A DNA stretch of 64,000 bases, from contig CAYGBC010000050.1 in the NCBI GenBank assembly GCA_964348015.1, positions 306,917 to 370,916 of the forward strand, read 5' to 3'. This DNA is from SOIA01 sp964348015. Lineage in GTDB: Bacteria > Acidobacteriota > Aminicenantia > Aminicenantales > Aminicenantaceae. The stretch's first letter is position 1. Each line of letters opens with the position of its first letter. The translations under genes and the position numbers were made by a program. The notes beneath the pieces were generated by a model. That model was not told the DNA's origin. It did not search any database and was given only the letters and a program-made list of their open reading frames with translations. Shown in pieces: positions 16,404 to 25,928 of this stretch.

Positions 16404-17969
16404 ATGTTGAAATTTAAAAAAATTATGTTCTTGGTTTTTGTTTTTGCGCTTTTCACAGCCCTCCAGGCTCGGGGGGAACAAATCTCCCTTTCCCTCGAGG
16501 AATGTATCGTGAAGGCGATGAGGAATAACCTCAGAGTTGCGGTTGAGGTTTTGAATCCAGAAATAGCGGATATCTCTATTTCCCTGGCCAAGGAAAGGTT
16601 CATTCCAAATCTTTCGTTTGGGTACAACCGCCAGAATACAAACACACCTTCAATTTCCTTTATTGAAGGAGACGAAACTCTCACCTCGAATTATTATGAC
16701 TATTCCGCAAGAATCTCGCAGATCATCCCGACGGGGGGAAGTTTTTCGATCGCCCTTTTCTCCTACAAAATTGATTCGAACCAGAAATTCCAGACAATCA
16801 ATCCCCGTTACGGAAGCACAGTTTCTTTTAATTTCGCCCAACCGCTCTTGAAAAATTTCGGGACCAGGATCAACCGGAACGAAATCATCACCGCTCAGAA
16901 CAACAAAGACATTTCGGATAACCAGTTCAAAACTATGCTTATGGATACGATTTATGAGGTGGAAAGCGCGTACTGGAACCTTGTTCACAGTATTGAAGAC
17001 CTCAAAGCAAAAAAACAGTCTTTAGAATTAGCCCGTGATCTTCTCAAAAAGAATAAAAGAGAAGTGGAGGTGGGAACTCTGGCACCTATCGAGATCTTGA
17101 GTGCCGAGTCAGAAGTGGCCACTCGAGAAGCCGACATCCTCCAAGCAGAAGCCATGATCAAGAATAATGAAGACCAGTTGAAAACTGTCATCAACCTGGC
17201 TGCAGAAGGGAAAGTCTCAGACATCGAAATCATTCCTGTGGGCCAACCTGACTTCAAACTGAGAGAAGTGAGTTTCGAGGAAGCCTTGGCGACAGCTTTG
17301 GCGACTCGACCGGATTTACGGGCAATCGAGATCGATATAAAAAATAAAGAAATTAACCTGAGTTATGCCAAGAATCAGCTTTTACCGGAACTGAACTTCA
17401 GCGCATCCTACTGGAGTCCGGGCGTATCCGGAGACCAAATTATTTACGACCCTTTGGATCCTTTCGGACCTCCAGTTATGGTGATTCCGGGGGGGGCATC
17501 TGCGGCTCTCAAGGATGCCTTGGGATTGAAATTCACGAATTGGTCTGCGGGCCTCGTCCTCAACATACCTTTAAATTCCTTTTTCTCGCGTGCCCAGCAT
17601 GCTCAAGCTAAGGTCGATCTCAAGCAAACGTCGTTAATACTTAAAGAACAGGAACAGCAGGTGATATTGGAAATCAGGAATGCGGTGAGAACAGTGCAGA
17701 CCAATTACAAGAGAGTGCAGGCGTACAGAGCTGCCCGTGAGCTGGCGGAAAGAAAATTGGAGGCGGAAGAGAAGAAACTGAAAGTCGGTTTGACAACCAA
17801 TTATGTTGTACTCCAGTACCAGAGAGACCTTGCGGATGCCAGGAGTTTGGAACTCAGGGCCATGATCGATTATGTTCTTTCTTCCGCTGAGCTGGACAGA
17901 GCGATGGGCACAAGCTTGAAGAAAAAGAACATCCAGCTGTCCATTTATGACGTGAAGAATTCTGATTAA
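16404..17969 (+). CDS. TolC-family outer-membrane efflux protein
   Basis: 521 residues with a signal peptide (cleavage near ARG). The start of the mature protein, ISLSLEECIVKAMRNNL, is the usual opening of the TolC/OEP fold. Two long alpha-helical coiled-coil repeats (about 165-250 and 395-470) alternate with beta-strand segments (SFSIALFSYKI, LNFSASYWSPG). It ends the efflux operon and would supply the outer-membrane duct for the adaptor and permease. Confidence 0.92.
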   Translation: MLKFKKIMFLVFVFALFTALQARGEQISLSLEECIVKAMRNNLRVAVEVLNPEIADISISLAKERFIPNLSFGYNRQNTNTPSISFIEGDETLTSNYYDYSARISQIIPTGGSFSIALFSYKIDSNQKFQTINPRYGSTVSFNFAQPLLKNFGTRINRNEIITAQNNKDISDNQFKTMLMDTIYEVESAYWNLVHSIEDLKAKKQSLELARDLLKKNKREVEVGTLAPIEILSAESEVATREADILQAEAMIKNNEDQLKTVINLAAEGKVSDIEIIPVGQPDFKLREVSFEEALATALATRPDLRAIEIDIKNKEINLSYAKNQLLPELNFSASYWSPGVSGDQIIYDPLDPFGPPVMVIPGGASAALKDALGLKFTNWSAGLVLNIPLNSFFSRAQHAQAKVDLKQTSLILKEQEQQVILEIRNAVRTVQTNYKRVQAYRAARELAERKLEAEEKKLKVGLTTNYVVLQYQRDLADARSLELRAMIDYVLSSAELDRAMGTSLKKKNIQLSIYDVKNSD

Positions 17970-18080
17970 TAAAACAGATGGGGATTGGTCTCAATTTTCC
18001 ATATTTGCCAAAAAAATAGTTGAGGAGAGCGAAGACAGACCCAACTGGGATCCCGACCTTGAGGCCTGAATCTGGTGATT

Positions 18081-18109
18081 TTGCTTATTCGATTGAGCTG
18101 ATATATAAT
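18081..18109 (+). promoter_or_regulatory. Sigma-70-type promoter before tldD
   Basis: TTGCTT (18081-18086), a 17-base spacer and a perfect TATAAT (18104-18109). The predicted start is near 18116, giving a short leader before the ATG at 18138. The -35 box is weak. This suggests the TldD/TldE genes are transcribed separately from the efflux operon. Confidence 0.5.
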
Positions 18110-18137
18110 ATCGCAAAATTAAAAAAAGAGGTTGAAT

Positions 18138-19676
18138 ATGAAATTTAAAAAGTTTTTTGTCGAGGAAATTCCGCGCCGGAAATTTCTCGAGGCAGGCCTC
18201 AAAGGAGGGATTGCTCTTGCTGCTACGCCCTCACTGTTGATGAACCTGGTGTCTCGCAAAGGTATGCAGAAAGGAAGCGCCAAGATCGACGTTGACCCTC
18301 AAGTTCTGGACAAAATCATCGCCAAAGCCCTTGAAAAGGGTGGAGAATTCGCGGATGTGTACGTAGAGAACAGGATAACCCGAAGGATATTGATGGAGGA
18401 ATCCAAGTTCAAGAGTGCAGTTTTTGGTATAAGCCAGGGAGCGGGTGTGCGGGTCATATCCGGGGATAAAACCGGATTTGCGTATACGGATGAGATAACC
18501 GATGAGAAGATGATTCGGGCAGCAGAAATCGCTTCGTTTGTTGCCACTGTAGGTAAAGCCACAGATCCGGTCAACATGAAAAAGGAAAGCCGGGAGTCTT
18601 TCGTAACGGTCAAACTCCCGCTGGAAGCCATCGCTGATGAGAAAAGAATCGATGTGATGAAGCGAGCGAACCAGGCGGCCCTGGATTATGACTCCAGGAT
18701 CAATATGGCATCGATCAGCTATTATGACGAGATCAGAGGGAGGACCGTTGCGAACAGCGAAGGATTGTTGTTGAGCGATGAGCTGCCTCTCCTGTTCTTC
18801 ATCGTCCAGACTCTGGGAGTCGGGAATAACACGCGGCATATGGGAAGAGAGAGACTCAGCCGTCATTCCGGATTCGAAGTATTTGATGACGTCACCCCCG
18901 AGGAAGTGGCGCGAACTTGCGCCAGAGAATCCATCGCCATGCTTGAAGCTCAAGATGCGCCTGCAGGAATAATGGATGTGGTCATGCAGAATGGATGGGG
19001 CGGAGTACTCGTTCATGAGGCTGTGGGCCATCCGCTTGAAGGCGATATCATTGCGCGAGAGACCGGTGCATTCGCGGGGAAACTCGGACAAAAAGTGGCC
19101 AGCGATGTCTTCACGATGGTGGATGACGGAACTCTTCCGAATTTCCGGGGAACCACCAATTTTGATGATGAAGGGACCCAGATGAAACGAAATGTGTTGA
19201 TCAAAGAGGGCGTTCTCGTCAAATTTATGACTGACATCCTCTCGGCCAAACAGTTGAAGATGGAGCGCACGGGAAACGGAAGGCGTGAGAGCTTCCGCTA
19301 CCTCCCAATCCCCAGGATGACAAACACTTTTATCGAGAAAGGAAAAGACAAACCTGAAGATATTCTTGCCTCGACAAAAAGCGGATTGTATGTCCAGAGC
19401 TTGAGCGGAGGAAGCGTTAATCCAATCACAGGGATGTTCAATTTCACCTGTCGCGAAGCCTACCTGATTGAAAATGGAAAGAAAACTGCTCCTGTCAAAG
19501 GAGCCACTCTGATCGGAAACTGTTTAGAAGTCATTTCGAACATAGACGCCGTTGGAGATGATCTCGCTTTTGGCCCGGGAATCTGTGGGAAAGGCCAGGT
19601 TGCGGAAGTGACGGCCGGACAGCCTACGGTCAGGATTCGCGGCATAAACGTGGGCGGAAGCAGAGCCAGACGATGA
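18138..19676 (+). CDS. tldD: TldD-type metalloprotease subunit with a Tat-like signal
   Basis: 512 residues from the ATG at 18138 (AGAGG upstream). The N-terminus has RRKFLEAGLKGG followed by a hydrophobic stretch, a Tat (twin-arginine) signal pattern. The PmbA/TldD fold follows, with the zinc site HEAVGH (residues 293-298) and the conserved GHPLEGD context. Known TldD/TldE complexes unwind and cleave peptides through this site (microcin B17 maturation, CcdA degradation). The TldE-like partner follows 25 bases downstream. A Tat signal would place this copy outside the cytosol, unlike the classical enzyme. Confidence 0.9.
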   Translation: MKFKKFFVEEIPRRKFLEAGLKGGIALAATPSLLMNLVSRKGMQKGSAKIDVDPQVLDKIIAKALEKGGEFADVYVENRITRRILMEESKFKSAVFGISQGAGVRVISGDKTGFAYTDEITDEKMIRAAEIASFVATVGKATDPVNMKKESRESFVTVKLPLEAIADEKRIDVMKRANQAALDYDSRINMASISYYDEIRGRTVANSEGLLLSDELPLLFFIVQTLGVGNNTRHMGRERLSRHSGFEVFDDVTPEEVARTCARESIAMLEAQDAPAGIMDVVMQNGWGGVLVHEAVGHPLEGDIIARETGAFAGKLGQKVASDVFTMVDDGTLPNFRGTTNFDDEGTQMKRNVLIKEGVLVKFMTDILSAKQLKMERTGNGRRESFRYLPIPRMTNTFIEKGKDKPEDILASTKSGLYVQSLSGGSVNPITGMFNFTCREAYLIENGKKTAPVKGATLIGNCLEVISNIDAVGDDLAFGPGICGKGQVAEVTAGQPTVRIRGINVGGSRARR

Positions 19677-19701
19677 GCGCAAAGAATATAAGGAGATAAC
19701 C

Positions 19702-21036
19702 ATGGATTATAAAGGATTAGCTGAAGAACTGGTCAAAAATTGTAGGAACAAGGGTGCCGACCAGGCTGAGGTGTACATCGAATCAGGTCGCAACCTCAGC
19801 ATAAGAGTCAGAAACGGGGATATCGAAACTGTGCAGGAAGCCGCGACACACGGTGCGGGATTTCGAGTTTTCATTGGGGGAAAAATGGCTTTCTCCAGCT
19901 GCAATGATTTTGCAGGTCAAGCTTTGCAGAATGCAGTGGAAAGCGCAGTCCGGTTTGCAGCGAACACGACTCCCGATGAAAACAATATGCTTCCTGACGA
20001 TAAGGGTTTCACAAAAATCGAAGGATTGTACGATCCTCAGATCAGCCAAGTCGCCATGGAAAAGAAGATCGAACTCGCCAAGAAGGTGGAAAAGCTGGCC
20101 ATGAAGGATCCGCGGATCACCAAGAGCTCCGGGGCATCCTATTCAGAGGGAGAAGGAGAAGTTTTTCTGGCCAATTCGAACGGGCTTCTGAAGAGCTACA
20201 AAGAATCGGGTTGCGGCTTTGGTGTTTCTGTCGTGGCGGAAAAGGACGACCAGAAATCCACCGGCGGAGAGTCATGCTCGAGGCGCTTTTATGCTGACCT
20301 GAAGCCTCCGGAGGAGATCGCAGCAAAAGCGGCCAAAGATGCGTATGGAATGCTCGATCCCAAAATGGTCAAAACACAGAAAGCCGCGGTCATTTTTGAT
20401 CCGGATGTGGCTCGCGCCTTATTGGGGGGAATTCTGGGAGCAGTGAACGGAGAGCGTGTTTTGCAGGGTGCCAGTTTTCTCCGGGATAAACTGAATCAAA
20501 AAATCGCATCAGAACTCTTGACCATCATCGATGATGGAACAAGATCAAAAGGAATGAGAAGCCAACCCTTTGACGGAGAAGGGGTTCCCACGCAGAAAAG
20601 GACCATAGTGGATAAGGGTGTGCTGAAAGGTTTCCTGTACAACACGATTGTGGCCAAACGCGCAGGAAGAAAAAGCACAGGCAATGCTTCGAGAGGTGGA
20701 TTTACGAGCGTACCCGGAATCGGGGCGCATAATTTCTACATGGCCGGAGGGAAAAACACCCCTGAGGAAATCATCCAATCCACGAAAGTCGGGCTTCTTC
20801 TCAAGGGCGTCACTGGTTACGGGATCAATCCGGTTAACGGGAACTTCAGCGGAGGTGCGTCAGGCTACTGGATCGAGAACGGACAGATTGCCTTCCCCGT
20901 AAAAGGATTGACAGTTGCCGGGAATGCGTTTGAAATGCTGAACGCCATCGATATGGTCGGTAATGATCTCGATCTGAATCGGAGTTTCACAGCGCCCACT
21001 TTCCGCATCAAGCAGCTGCAAATCGGAGGGAAGTAG
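19702..21036 (+). CDS. TldE/PmbA-like partner subunit
   Basis: 444 residues with AAGGAG upstream. It has the PmbA/TldD fold (RNGDIETVQEAATHGAGFRVF, GYGINPVNGNFSGGASGYWIENG) but no HExxxH; the equivalent stretch reads LLGGILGAVNGERVLQG, as in TldE. It would be the non-catalytic half of a TldD/TldE heterodimer. It has no signal peptide of its own. If the TldD partner is Tat-exported as a folded complex, this subunit could travel with it (hitch-hiking is known for Tat substrates). It converges on the DUF5916 gene with 12 bases between stops. Confidence 0.88.
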   Translation: MDYKGLAEELVKNCRNKGADQAEVYIESGRNLSIRVRNGDIETVQEAATHGAGFRVFIGGKMAFSSCNDFAGQALQNAVESAVRFAANTTPDENNMLPDDKGFTKIEGLYDPQISQVAMEKKIELAKKVEKLAMKDPRITKSSGASYSEGEGEVFLANSNGLLKSYKESGCGFGVSVVAEKDDQKSTGGESCSRRFYADLKPPEEIAAKAAKDAYGMLDPKMVKTQKAAVIFDPDVARALLGGILGAVNGERVLQGASFLRDKLNQKIASELLTIIDDGTRSKGMRSQPFDGEGVPTQKRTIVDKGVLKGFLYNTIVAKRAGRKSTGNASRGGFTSVPGIGAHNFYMAGGKNTPEEIIQSTKVGLLLKGVTGYGINPVNGNFSGGASGYWIENGQIAFPVKGLTVAGNAFEMLNAIDMVGNDLDLNRSFTAPTFRIKQLQIGGK

Positions 21037-21048
21037 ATAATACCCTGA

Positions 21049-23721
21049 TCAGATATTCCAGCGGTAGGAAATCTTGATCATGAAGATGTTGTCTCCTGGT
21101 GCGGAAAACAAATCCCTGAGATCACGGCTCAAGTCAAAATCTCCCTGATTGGCAAAATCGGAACGGTTCTGAGTCCACACAAAATAGAGTATCGACCCCG
21201 GAAAATACTCCCATCTCAAAACAACAGTGCCGCGGAACGATTTATAGTTGAAATCCGGATTGGAGAAGGAAAATTCCGGAGCCGGACCTGACCCGTCGGG
21301 ATCAACCGTGTAGTTCGGATCATTGTAAGTGATGGTTGAGTTCCCTTCTCCATAGATATTGTAATTCAGGGACTTCGGCTGTGCGAGTTCTTTGAATTCG
21401 TCATACTTTCCTACGGCTATGTAGGGTTGGAAGTACAGCTGCAGAGTTAACCTGGGAGTGAATGTCCAATTCAACCTGATCTCCCCGGAAAGTGTCTTCT
21501 GATAAATAGCTCCGAACACATACCGGGTTCCGTACGTCTCTGTCATGTATGAGTCATTCACGCGTGTGACCCACTGCGCATACGAATCCCGGACAGAAAA
21601 ATTCGGGCCGAAAGACAAGCTGACATTACTTCTGACTTTCCAACGAATGAATACACCGCCTCCCAAGGAATAGCTGTCCCAATCAGTCCTCCAGTACGCT
21701 CCTGTGCCTGCATGCAGAACTATCGGCTTGCGGCTGTCGCTGCTAAACCCGAAATCGATTTGAGTTCCAGTCGGGATCATAGCCAGGGGGCCTCCTCTCG
21801 TGAGATCATTGCTGATCGTTGGCGGGTTATAGGCAATCATCGTGTTGAATCCCCAGTAATTCAGGAATTGTCCTTCAGCAGACAACAGGTATCCTTCCCA
21901 GGTCTTGTTGCCGCCGAAATCATAAGTGCCGAAGGGGCCTCCGAAGACGATGACATTCCGGAAGATCTTACCTGGATGAGGCCATCTGTAAGCCAGAAGC
22001 ATGTGATAATTAATGACGTCAGAGGAACCGAACTGGAATCCTATATCATTCGGGTTGAATCCGGGGGAGATCGCGCCCAAAGATGCGCTGAGCAAGAATT
22101 TTCCCTTTTGCTTGTTGAAGTTCAATCGTCCCGCCCATCCGGAAAGAGATGTGGCGTTCGGATCGACTTCCACGTGATCGGCATCAGGCCGCTGAAAGTA
22201 GTGCAGAGAAGAGTACTGCAAGTCAAGGATCGCATCCTGGCTCCCTTGAACCTGAGTCCCCCCAAACCAGCCACCGATAACCCAACTTCTCTTTTTGTCG
22301 AGATACGTCCATCCGTCCACAGCCAGTGTAAAGGCTTTTTCATTCAGGATGGAGGTGAGATTATCTGTTCTCAGATCTCTGAGGACCGCAGTCGTTTGAA
22401 AGCCAACCCCACGTCGTCCTTCGTCGAATTCTTTCTGTCCACGAAAAACTCCGTAATAACTGAGAGGTTCCACTTCTTCAAAGGTTCGGTTTCCTCCTGA
22501 ATCGATTTCTGCGTATTCACGAGCAGTCATGGCATTTGTGAATCCGAAGTTCCATCCTTTTCCCATTTTGCCCGTGAATTTGACAGCGCCCAGAATGGTT
22601 GTTCTGTCCGGGTAATTCACATAACCACTCTGTGTCACAGAACCCTGAGGCGCACGCCCGATTCTTCGGCTGTAAAAAAAGGTCGGATTCGGCCAGTTGA
22701 TGTTTACATTCATGGCGTTGCCGCCTCGGCCAAATTCATCGAAGATATTCGCTCCCTCTATAAAAAATGGTCTTTTTTCTCTGTAGTAAGTTTCATACGC
22801 GCTCAGGTTGATCACAGCCGGATCGACTTCCACTTGGCCGAAATCGGGATTAACTGTCGCATCCATTGTCAAATTGCTCTTGATCCCGACTTTCAGGTCA
22901 AACCCAACACTTCCGTCGTAGTCTTGTCCTGTTTGGAAAGGATTGCCTGTCTCCTCAGGGCTGAAGGCGGCGCTGCCCACGGCATACGGAAGAAATTCGA
23001 TATGCCGGCCAGGTCGAATGTCCCGGATCCCCACGAGCTTGGCGAATCGAGAAACGTAAACCTCATCCTCTTTCGGAATCCAGACATACGCGACTCTCTC
23101 GTTCTTCCTTTTTATAGTCCTTCTGAAATTGACTCCCCAGATGTATTCCTCTCGTTTTGGAAAACGCAACTGGTTGTACGGGATCCTGATCTCAACAGTC
23201 CACCCTTCCTCATCGATCAGGCTCTTCCAGTCCCAGACACCATCCCAGGTGTTGTCCTGATTGACATCATTGTACAGGGTCCAGTCAACGATCGAACCTG
23301 AAGGATTCACAGCAAATTGATAGCCGGAACGCCTGTCATAATAGGTGTCCACAGCGAATATGAACCAATCTGAATCCACAAAGTCATCCCGCCGCCCTAA
23401 ACGGCACCTTATGCGGTCGGGTTCTGAATCATACATCCGGGCCGCCACATAAAGGGCTTTCTCATCATACGCCACCCAAACTTCTGTCTTCTCAGTAGGG
23501 TCTTCTCCGTCGTTCGGATCGGACATCGTGAAATCACCGTAACCTTCTCTCTGCCAGACTTCCTCTTTCAACACGCCATCAATGTTTATCGGCCCATTTG
23601 ATCGAATTGCCTGGACGGTTTTCTGTGATTCAGCCTCAGGATCTTTTTTCTTAGGACCTTTGCCCCATAATAGAAGAGGGATGAGAAATACGATGATGAA
23701 TAATGATGCCTTTTTACTCAT
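21049..23721 (-). CDS. DUF5916 outer-membrane-type protein with CBM9-like N-terminal domain
   Basis: 890 residues with signal peptide and AAGGAG before the ATG. Residues about 35-230 form a CBM9-like (PF06452) domain: INIDGVLKEEVWQ, DEKALYVAARMYDSEP, GWTVEIRIPYNQLRFP. The rest matches DUF5916, with the hallmark VNPDFGQVEVDPAVINLSA followed by YYREKRPFFIEGANIF and many alternating beta strands ending in ISYRWNI, like an outer-membrane barrel with a C-terminal aromatic region. Function of the family is unproven; sugar or polymer interaction and outer-membrane location are inferred. It stands alone on this strand. Confidence 0.85.
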   Translation of the reverse strand: MSKKASLFIIVFLIPLLLWGKGPKKKDPEAESQKTVQAIRSNGPINIDGVLKEEVWQREGYGDFTMSDPNDGEDPTEKTEVWVAYDEKALYVAARMYDSEPDRIRCRLGRRDDFVDSDWFIFAVDTYYDRRSGYQFAVNPSGSIVDWTLYNDVNQDNTWDGVWDWKSLIDEEGWTVEIRIPYNQLRFPKREEYIWGVNFRRTIKRKNERVAYVWIPKEDEVYVSRFAKLVGIRDIRPGRHIEFLPYAVGSAAFSPEETGNPFQTGQDYDGSVGFDLKVGIKSNLTMDATVNPDFGQVEVDPAVINLSAYETYYREKRPFFIEGANIFDEFGRGGNAMNVNINWPNPTFFYSRRIGRAPQGSVTQSGYVNYPDRTTILGAVKFTGKMGKGWNFGFTNAMTAREYAEIDSGGNRTFEEVEPLSYYGVFRGQKEFDEGRRGVGFQTTAVLRDLRTDNLTSILNEKAFTLAVDGWTYLDKKRSWVIGGWFGGTQVQGSQDAILDLQYSSLHYFQRPDADHVEVDPNATSLSGWAGRLNFNKQKGKFLLSASLGAISPGFNPNDIGFQFGSSDVINYHMLLAYRWPHPGKIFRNVIVFGGPFGTYDFGGNKTWEGYLLSAEGQFLNYWGFNTMIAYNPPTISNDLTRGGPLAMIPTGTQIDFGFSSDSRKPIVLHAGTGAYWRTDWDSYSLGGGVFIRWKVRSNVSLSFGPNFSVRDSYAQWVTRVNDSYMTETYGTRYVFGAIYQKTLSGEIRLNWTFTPRLTLQLYFQPYIAVGKYDEFKELAQPKSLNYNIYGEGNSTITYNDPNYTVDPDGSGPAPEFSFSNPDFNYKSFRGTVVLRWEYFPGSILYFVWTQNRSDFANQGDFDLSRDLRDLFSAPGDNIFMIKISYRWNI

Positions 23722-24161
23722 AACAGGGCTCCTTCTGAACCAACAGAGAGGTTGTCCTTCTCATCCACAACCAGATATTTTCCGCGCATATTCTCCTTAT
23801 AGCGAAGAGAGAGGATGGGACAATCGGACATACGCTAAATCCTGGTGGATAGACCTTTATTCCTCTCATTCACTTGTTAATACGTAATATTGTACGAAAA
23901 GGATTACTGTTTTGTTCTCTACTTTGGTTAAGGCGATCCTTTCAGATCATATTTTGTCCGGTCTTTTCTTTTTGGAATTGAGAAAGATACAGAAAGTGGC
24001 TCCGATGAATCAGTGATTCATGAAAATGATTTGGCATGAACCTAGACTGGAAATGTCATGGGATGAGGAGAGACTCAGGATCTGAGCCTCCTTGGCTGCG
24101 CTCTGTACTTTATTCTATTCTTCTCAGGGTTCCATATGCGCGGACTTGGAATGAATAATGT
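23722..24161. other. Intergenic region without recognised genes
   Basis: 440 bases between the ends of two minus-strand units: upstream leader of the DUF5916 gene and downstream of the M14 pair. I see no open frame with a ribosome site, no tRNA-like fold and no convincing promoter pair or terminator. Confidence 0.5.
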
Positions 24162-25916
24162 CTATTTCAAAGTCACTGAATTCGTGTAGTGCCCTCCTTT
24201 TAGAGAATCATACACGATCTTCACGCTGCCTTTCCCTTCGATCAGAAACCGGTATTCGACTCTACCGAAACTCGGGACACCGTTTTCCACCCAGATGTAA
24301 TTCTCTCTCGTTTTCACTTTGCCTGTGATTCCGCGGTACTGATCGAACAAGCGTCCTGCGGCGACGAGCTTGACGTTCTGGCCTTCGATCTTAAACCGGT
24401 CAGCCCGGTGCAGTTGGCTCTGCACGGCTCGGGCCGACATGGTGGGCGTCACCCGGGTATTTTTCATTGAGACATCCACTTGATAGAGATTTTTCTCCAG
24501 TTTTTTGACCTTCACTCCCTCAAATTCGAGCCTCGGGAGTTGATCAGCGTGGTAGAAACAGAAAGCGGCATTCCGGTGGCATGTGTCGGCCAGCTGGAAA
24601 TGAGGCGGAACGCGGCTTCCGTATATTGTCGTGCCGCCGATCTCAATATCGCCGTAAAGCGGATGTGTGTACGGTTTCCATTCGACATAATGCTCTCCCA
24701 GGAGAACCAGATCATGGTATGTCATTTCTGCGACTCTCTCAGCAAGATTGCGCATTCTCTGGATTTCTTCGTCCACTTCCTCCCCTTCTTCTCCACCTGT
24801 GGGGAAAGAAAAAGTGGGAGACATGTCCAGTTCATTGCTGAAGGTGTAAGCCCCGAGAACATTGTAGAGAAAGTCAATGCTCCCCCCAAAAACCGTGTAC
24901 AAATCCTTGTAAACAACGATGTACCTGTAACCCGGAATGATCTTCTCCCCGTTTTTTCCAATATAATCATAGATTCTCCGGTCACTCATCGGGTAATCCC
25001 CCATGTTCTTGGCGCCTGGTCCTCTGAGGATCATCCCGCCTGAGTTATGGAAATTCTGGCCTCCCATAATATTGGGATGCGCGAGGAGGAAGTCACGCGT
25101 GGCTTTGGTCTCGGGAAATTCAAAAGGGTAGTCCCCGGCCCCCATCTGGACATACTGGGGCTGCCAGTTGAATCCATAGTTTCGGTTCATGTCATACCCG
25201 CCGAGCCAGTCCTCGTTGATGAGTCCGTCCCCATCATTGTCGATGCCCTCGGTTCCCAGCATCGTGTATTCTCCTTTCTGCCCGGGTCGAGCCGGAATCA
25301 AAATGCGAGAATCCTCTGGATGCGCCACGAATCTGCCTTTCGGGTCTTTTTTCCTCATGGATGTGAGGAATCCGTCTCCATCCAGGTCATCGGGGCCATC
25401 TTCATCCGCGACACCATCCCGGTCATCATCAAACGGAATCACACCTGACCTGTAGTATTCTCCTTTGTTGATGAAATAATCCCGGCTGTCCGGGTTCATG
25501 GTGGGAATGAAATAAAAGGCTCTCTCGTCCAGGAGGCGTGTGGCCAGATCTGTTTTTCCGTAATTCTTCAACAGATACCATATGGCATACAGCGCGACTT
25601 CTGTACCCTGGATCTCATTGCCATGAATATTCCCATCCATATAGAATCCGGATTTATGCTCTGGAGGACCGGTTTTAGGATTATTGAGAATAACGGCCCA
25701 TATATCCCGTCCTTGATAGGATTTTCCGAGAGAAATCAGCTTCATAAACTCTGGATTTGCCTTTTGAAGAGCCTTGAGCGCTGCAGTCATCTCTGCATGG
25801 TTGTAGAAGTGGTCGAATGACAGCTTTACCTCAGCCGCAGAGATTGTCACAGAACAAAGAAAATTCAAGAAGAAGGCCATCCCCAAGAATGTCATAAATA
25901 TTTTATTTCTTTTCAT
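24162..25916 (-). CDS. Exported M14-family zinc carboxypeptidase, catalytically intact
   Basis: 584 residues, with GGGAGG before the ATG and a signal peptide (cleavage near TISA). Zinc ligands His98 and Glu101 (GNIHGNEIQGTE) and His290 (GGQNFHNSGG) are present, as are the substrate Asn-Arg pair (MNRNYG) and the catalytic Glu362 (SNELDMS). Calcium-type DxDxDG loops (DDDRDGVADEDG, DLDGDGFLT, IDNDGDGLINED) are inserted between the second and third ligands. A C-terminal beta domain of about 120 residues follows. It should act outside the cell on peptides. It is the second gene of a two-gene unit with another M14 homolog. Confidence 0.9.
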   Translation of the reverse strand: MKRNKIFMTFLGMAFFLNFLCSVTISAAEVKLSFDHFYNHAEMTAALKALQKANPEFMKLISLGKSYQGRDIWAVILNNPKTGPPEHKSGFYMDGNIHGNEIQGTEVALYAIWYLLKNYGKTDLATRLLDERAFYFIPTMNPDSRDYFINKGEYYRSGVIPFDDDRDGVADEDGPDDLDGDGFLTSMRKKDPKGRFVAHPEDSRILIPARPGQKGEYTMLGTEGIDNDGDGLINEDWLGGYDMNRNYGFNWQPQYVQMGAGDYPFEFPETKATRDFLLAHPNIMGGQNFHNSGGMILRGPGAKNMGDYPMSDRRIYDYIGKNGEKIIPGYRYIVVYKDLYTVFGGSIDFLYNVLGAYTFSNELDMSPTFSFPTGGEEGEEVDEEIQRMRNLAERVAEMTYHDLVLLGEHYVEWKPYTHPLYGDIEIGGTTIYGSRVPPHFQLADTCHRNAAFCFYHADQLPRLEFEGVKVKKLEKNLYQVDVSMKNTRVTPTMSARAVQSQLHRADRFKIEGQNVKLVAAGRLFDQYRGITGKVKTRENYIWVENGVPSFGRVEYRFLIEGKGSVKIVYDSLKGGHYTNSVTLK

Positions 25917-25928
25917 CTTTTCCTCCCA

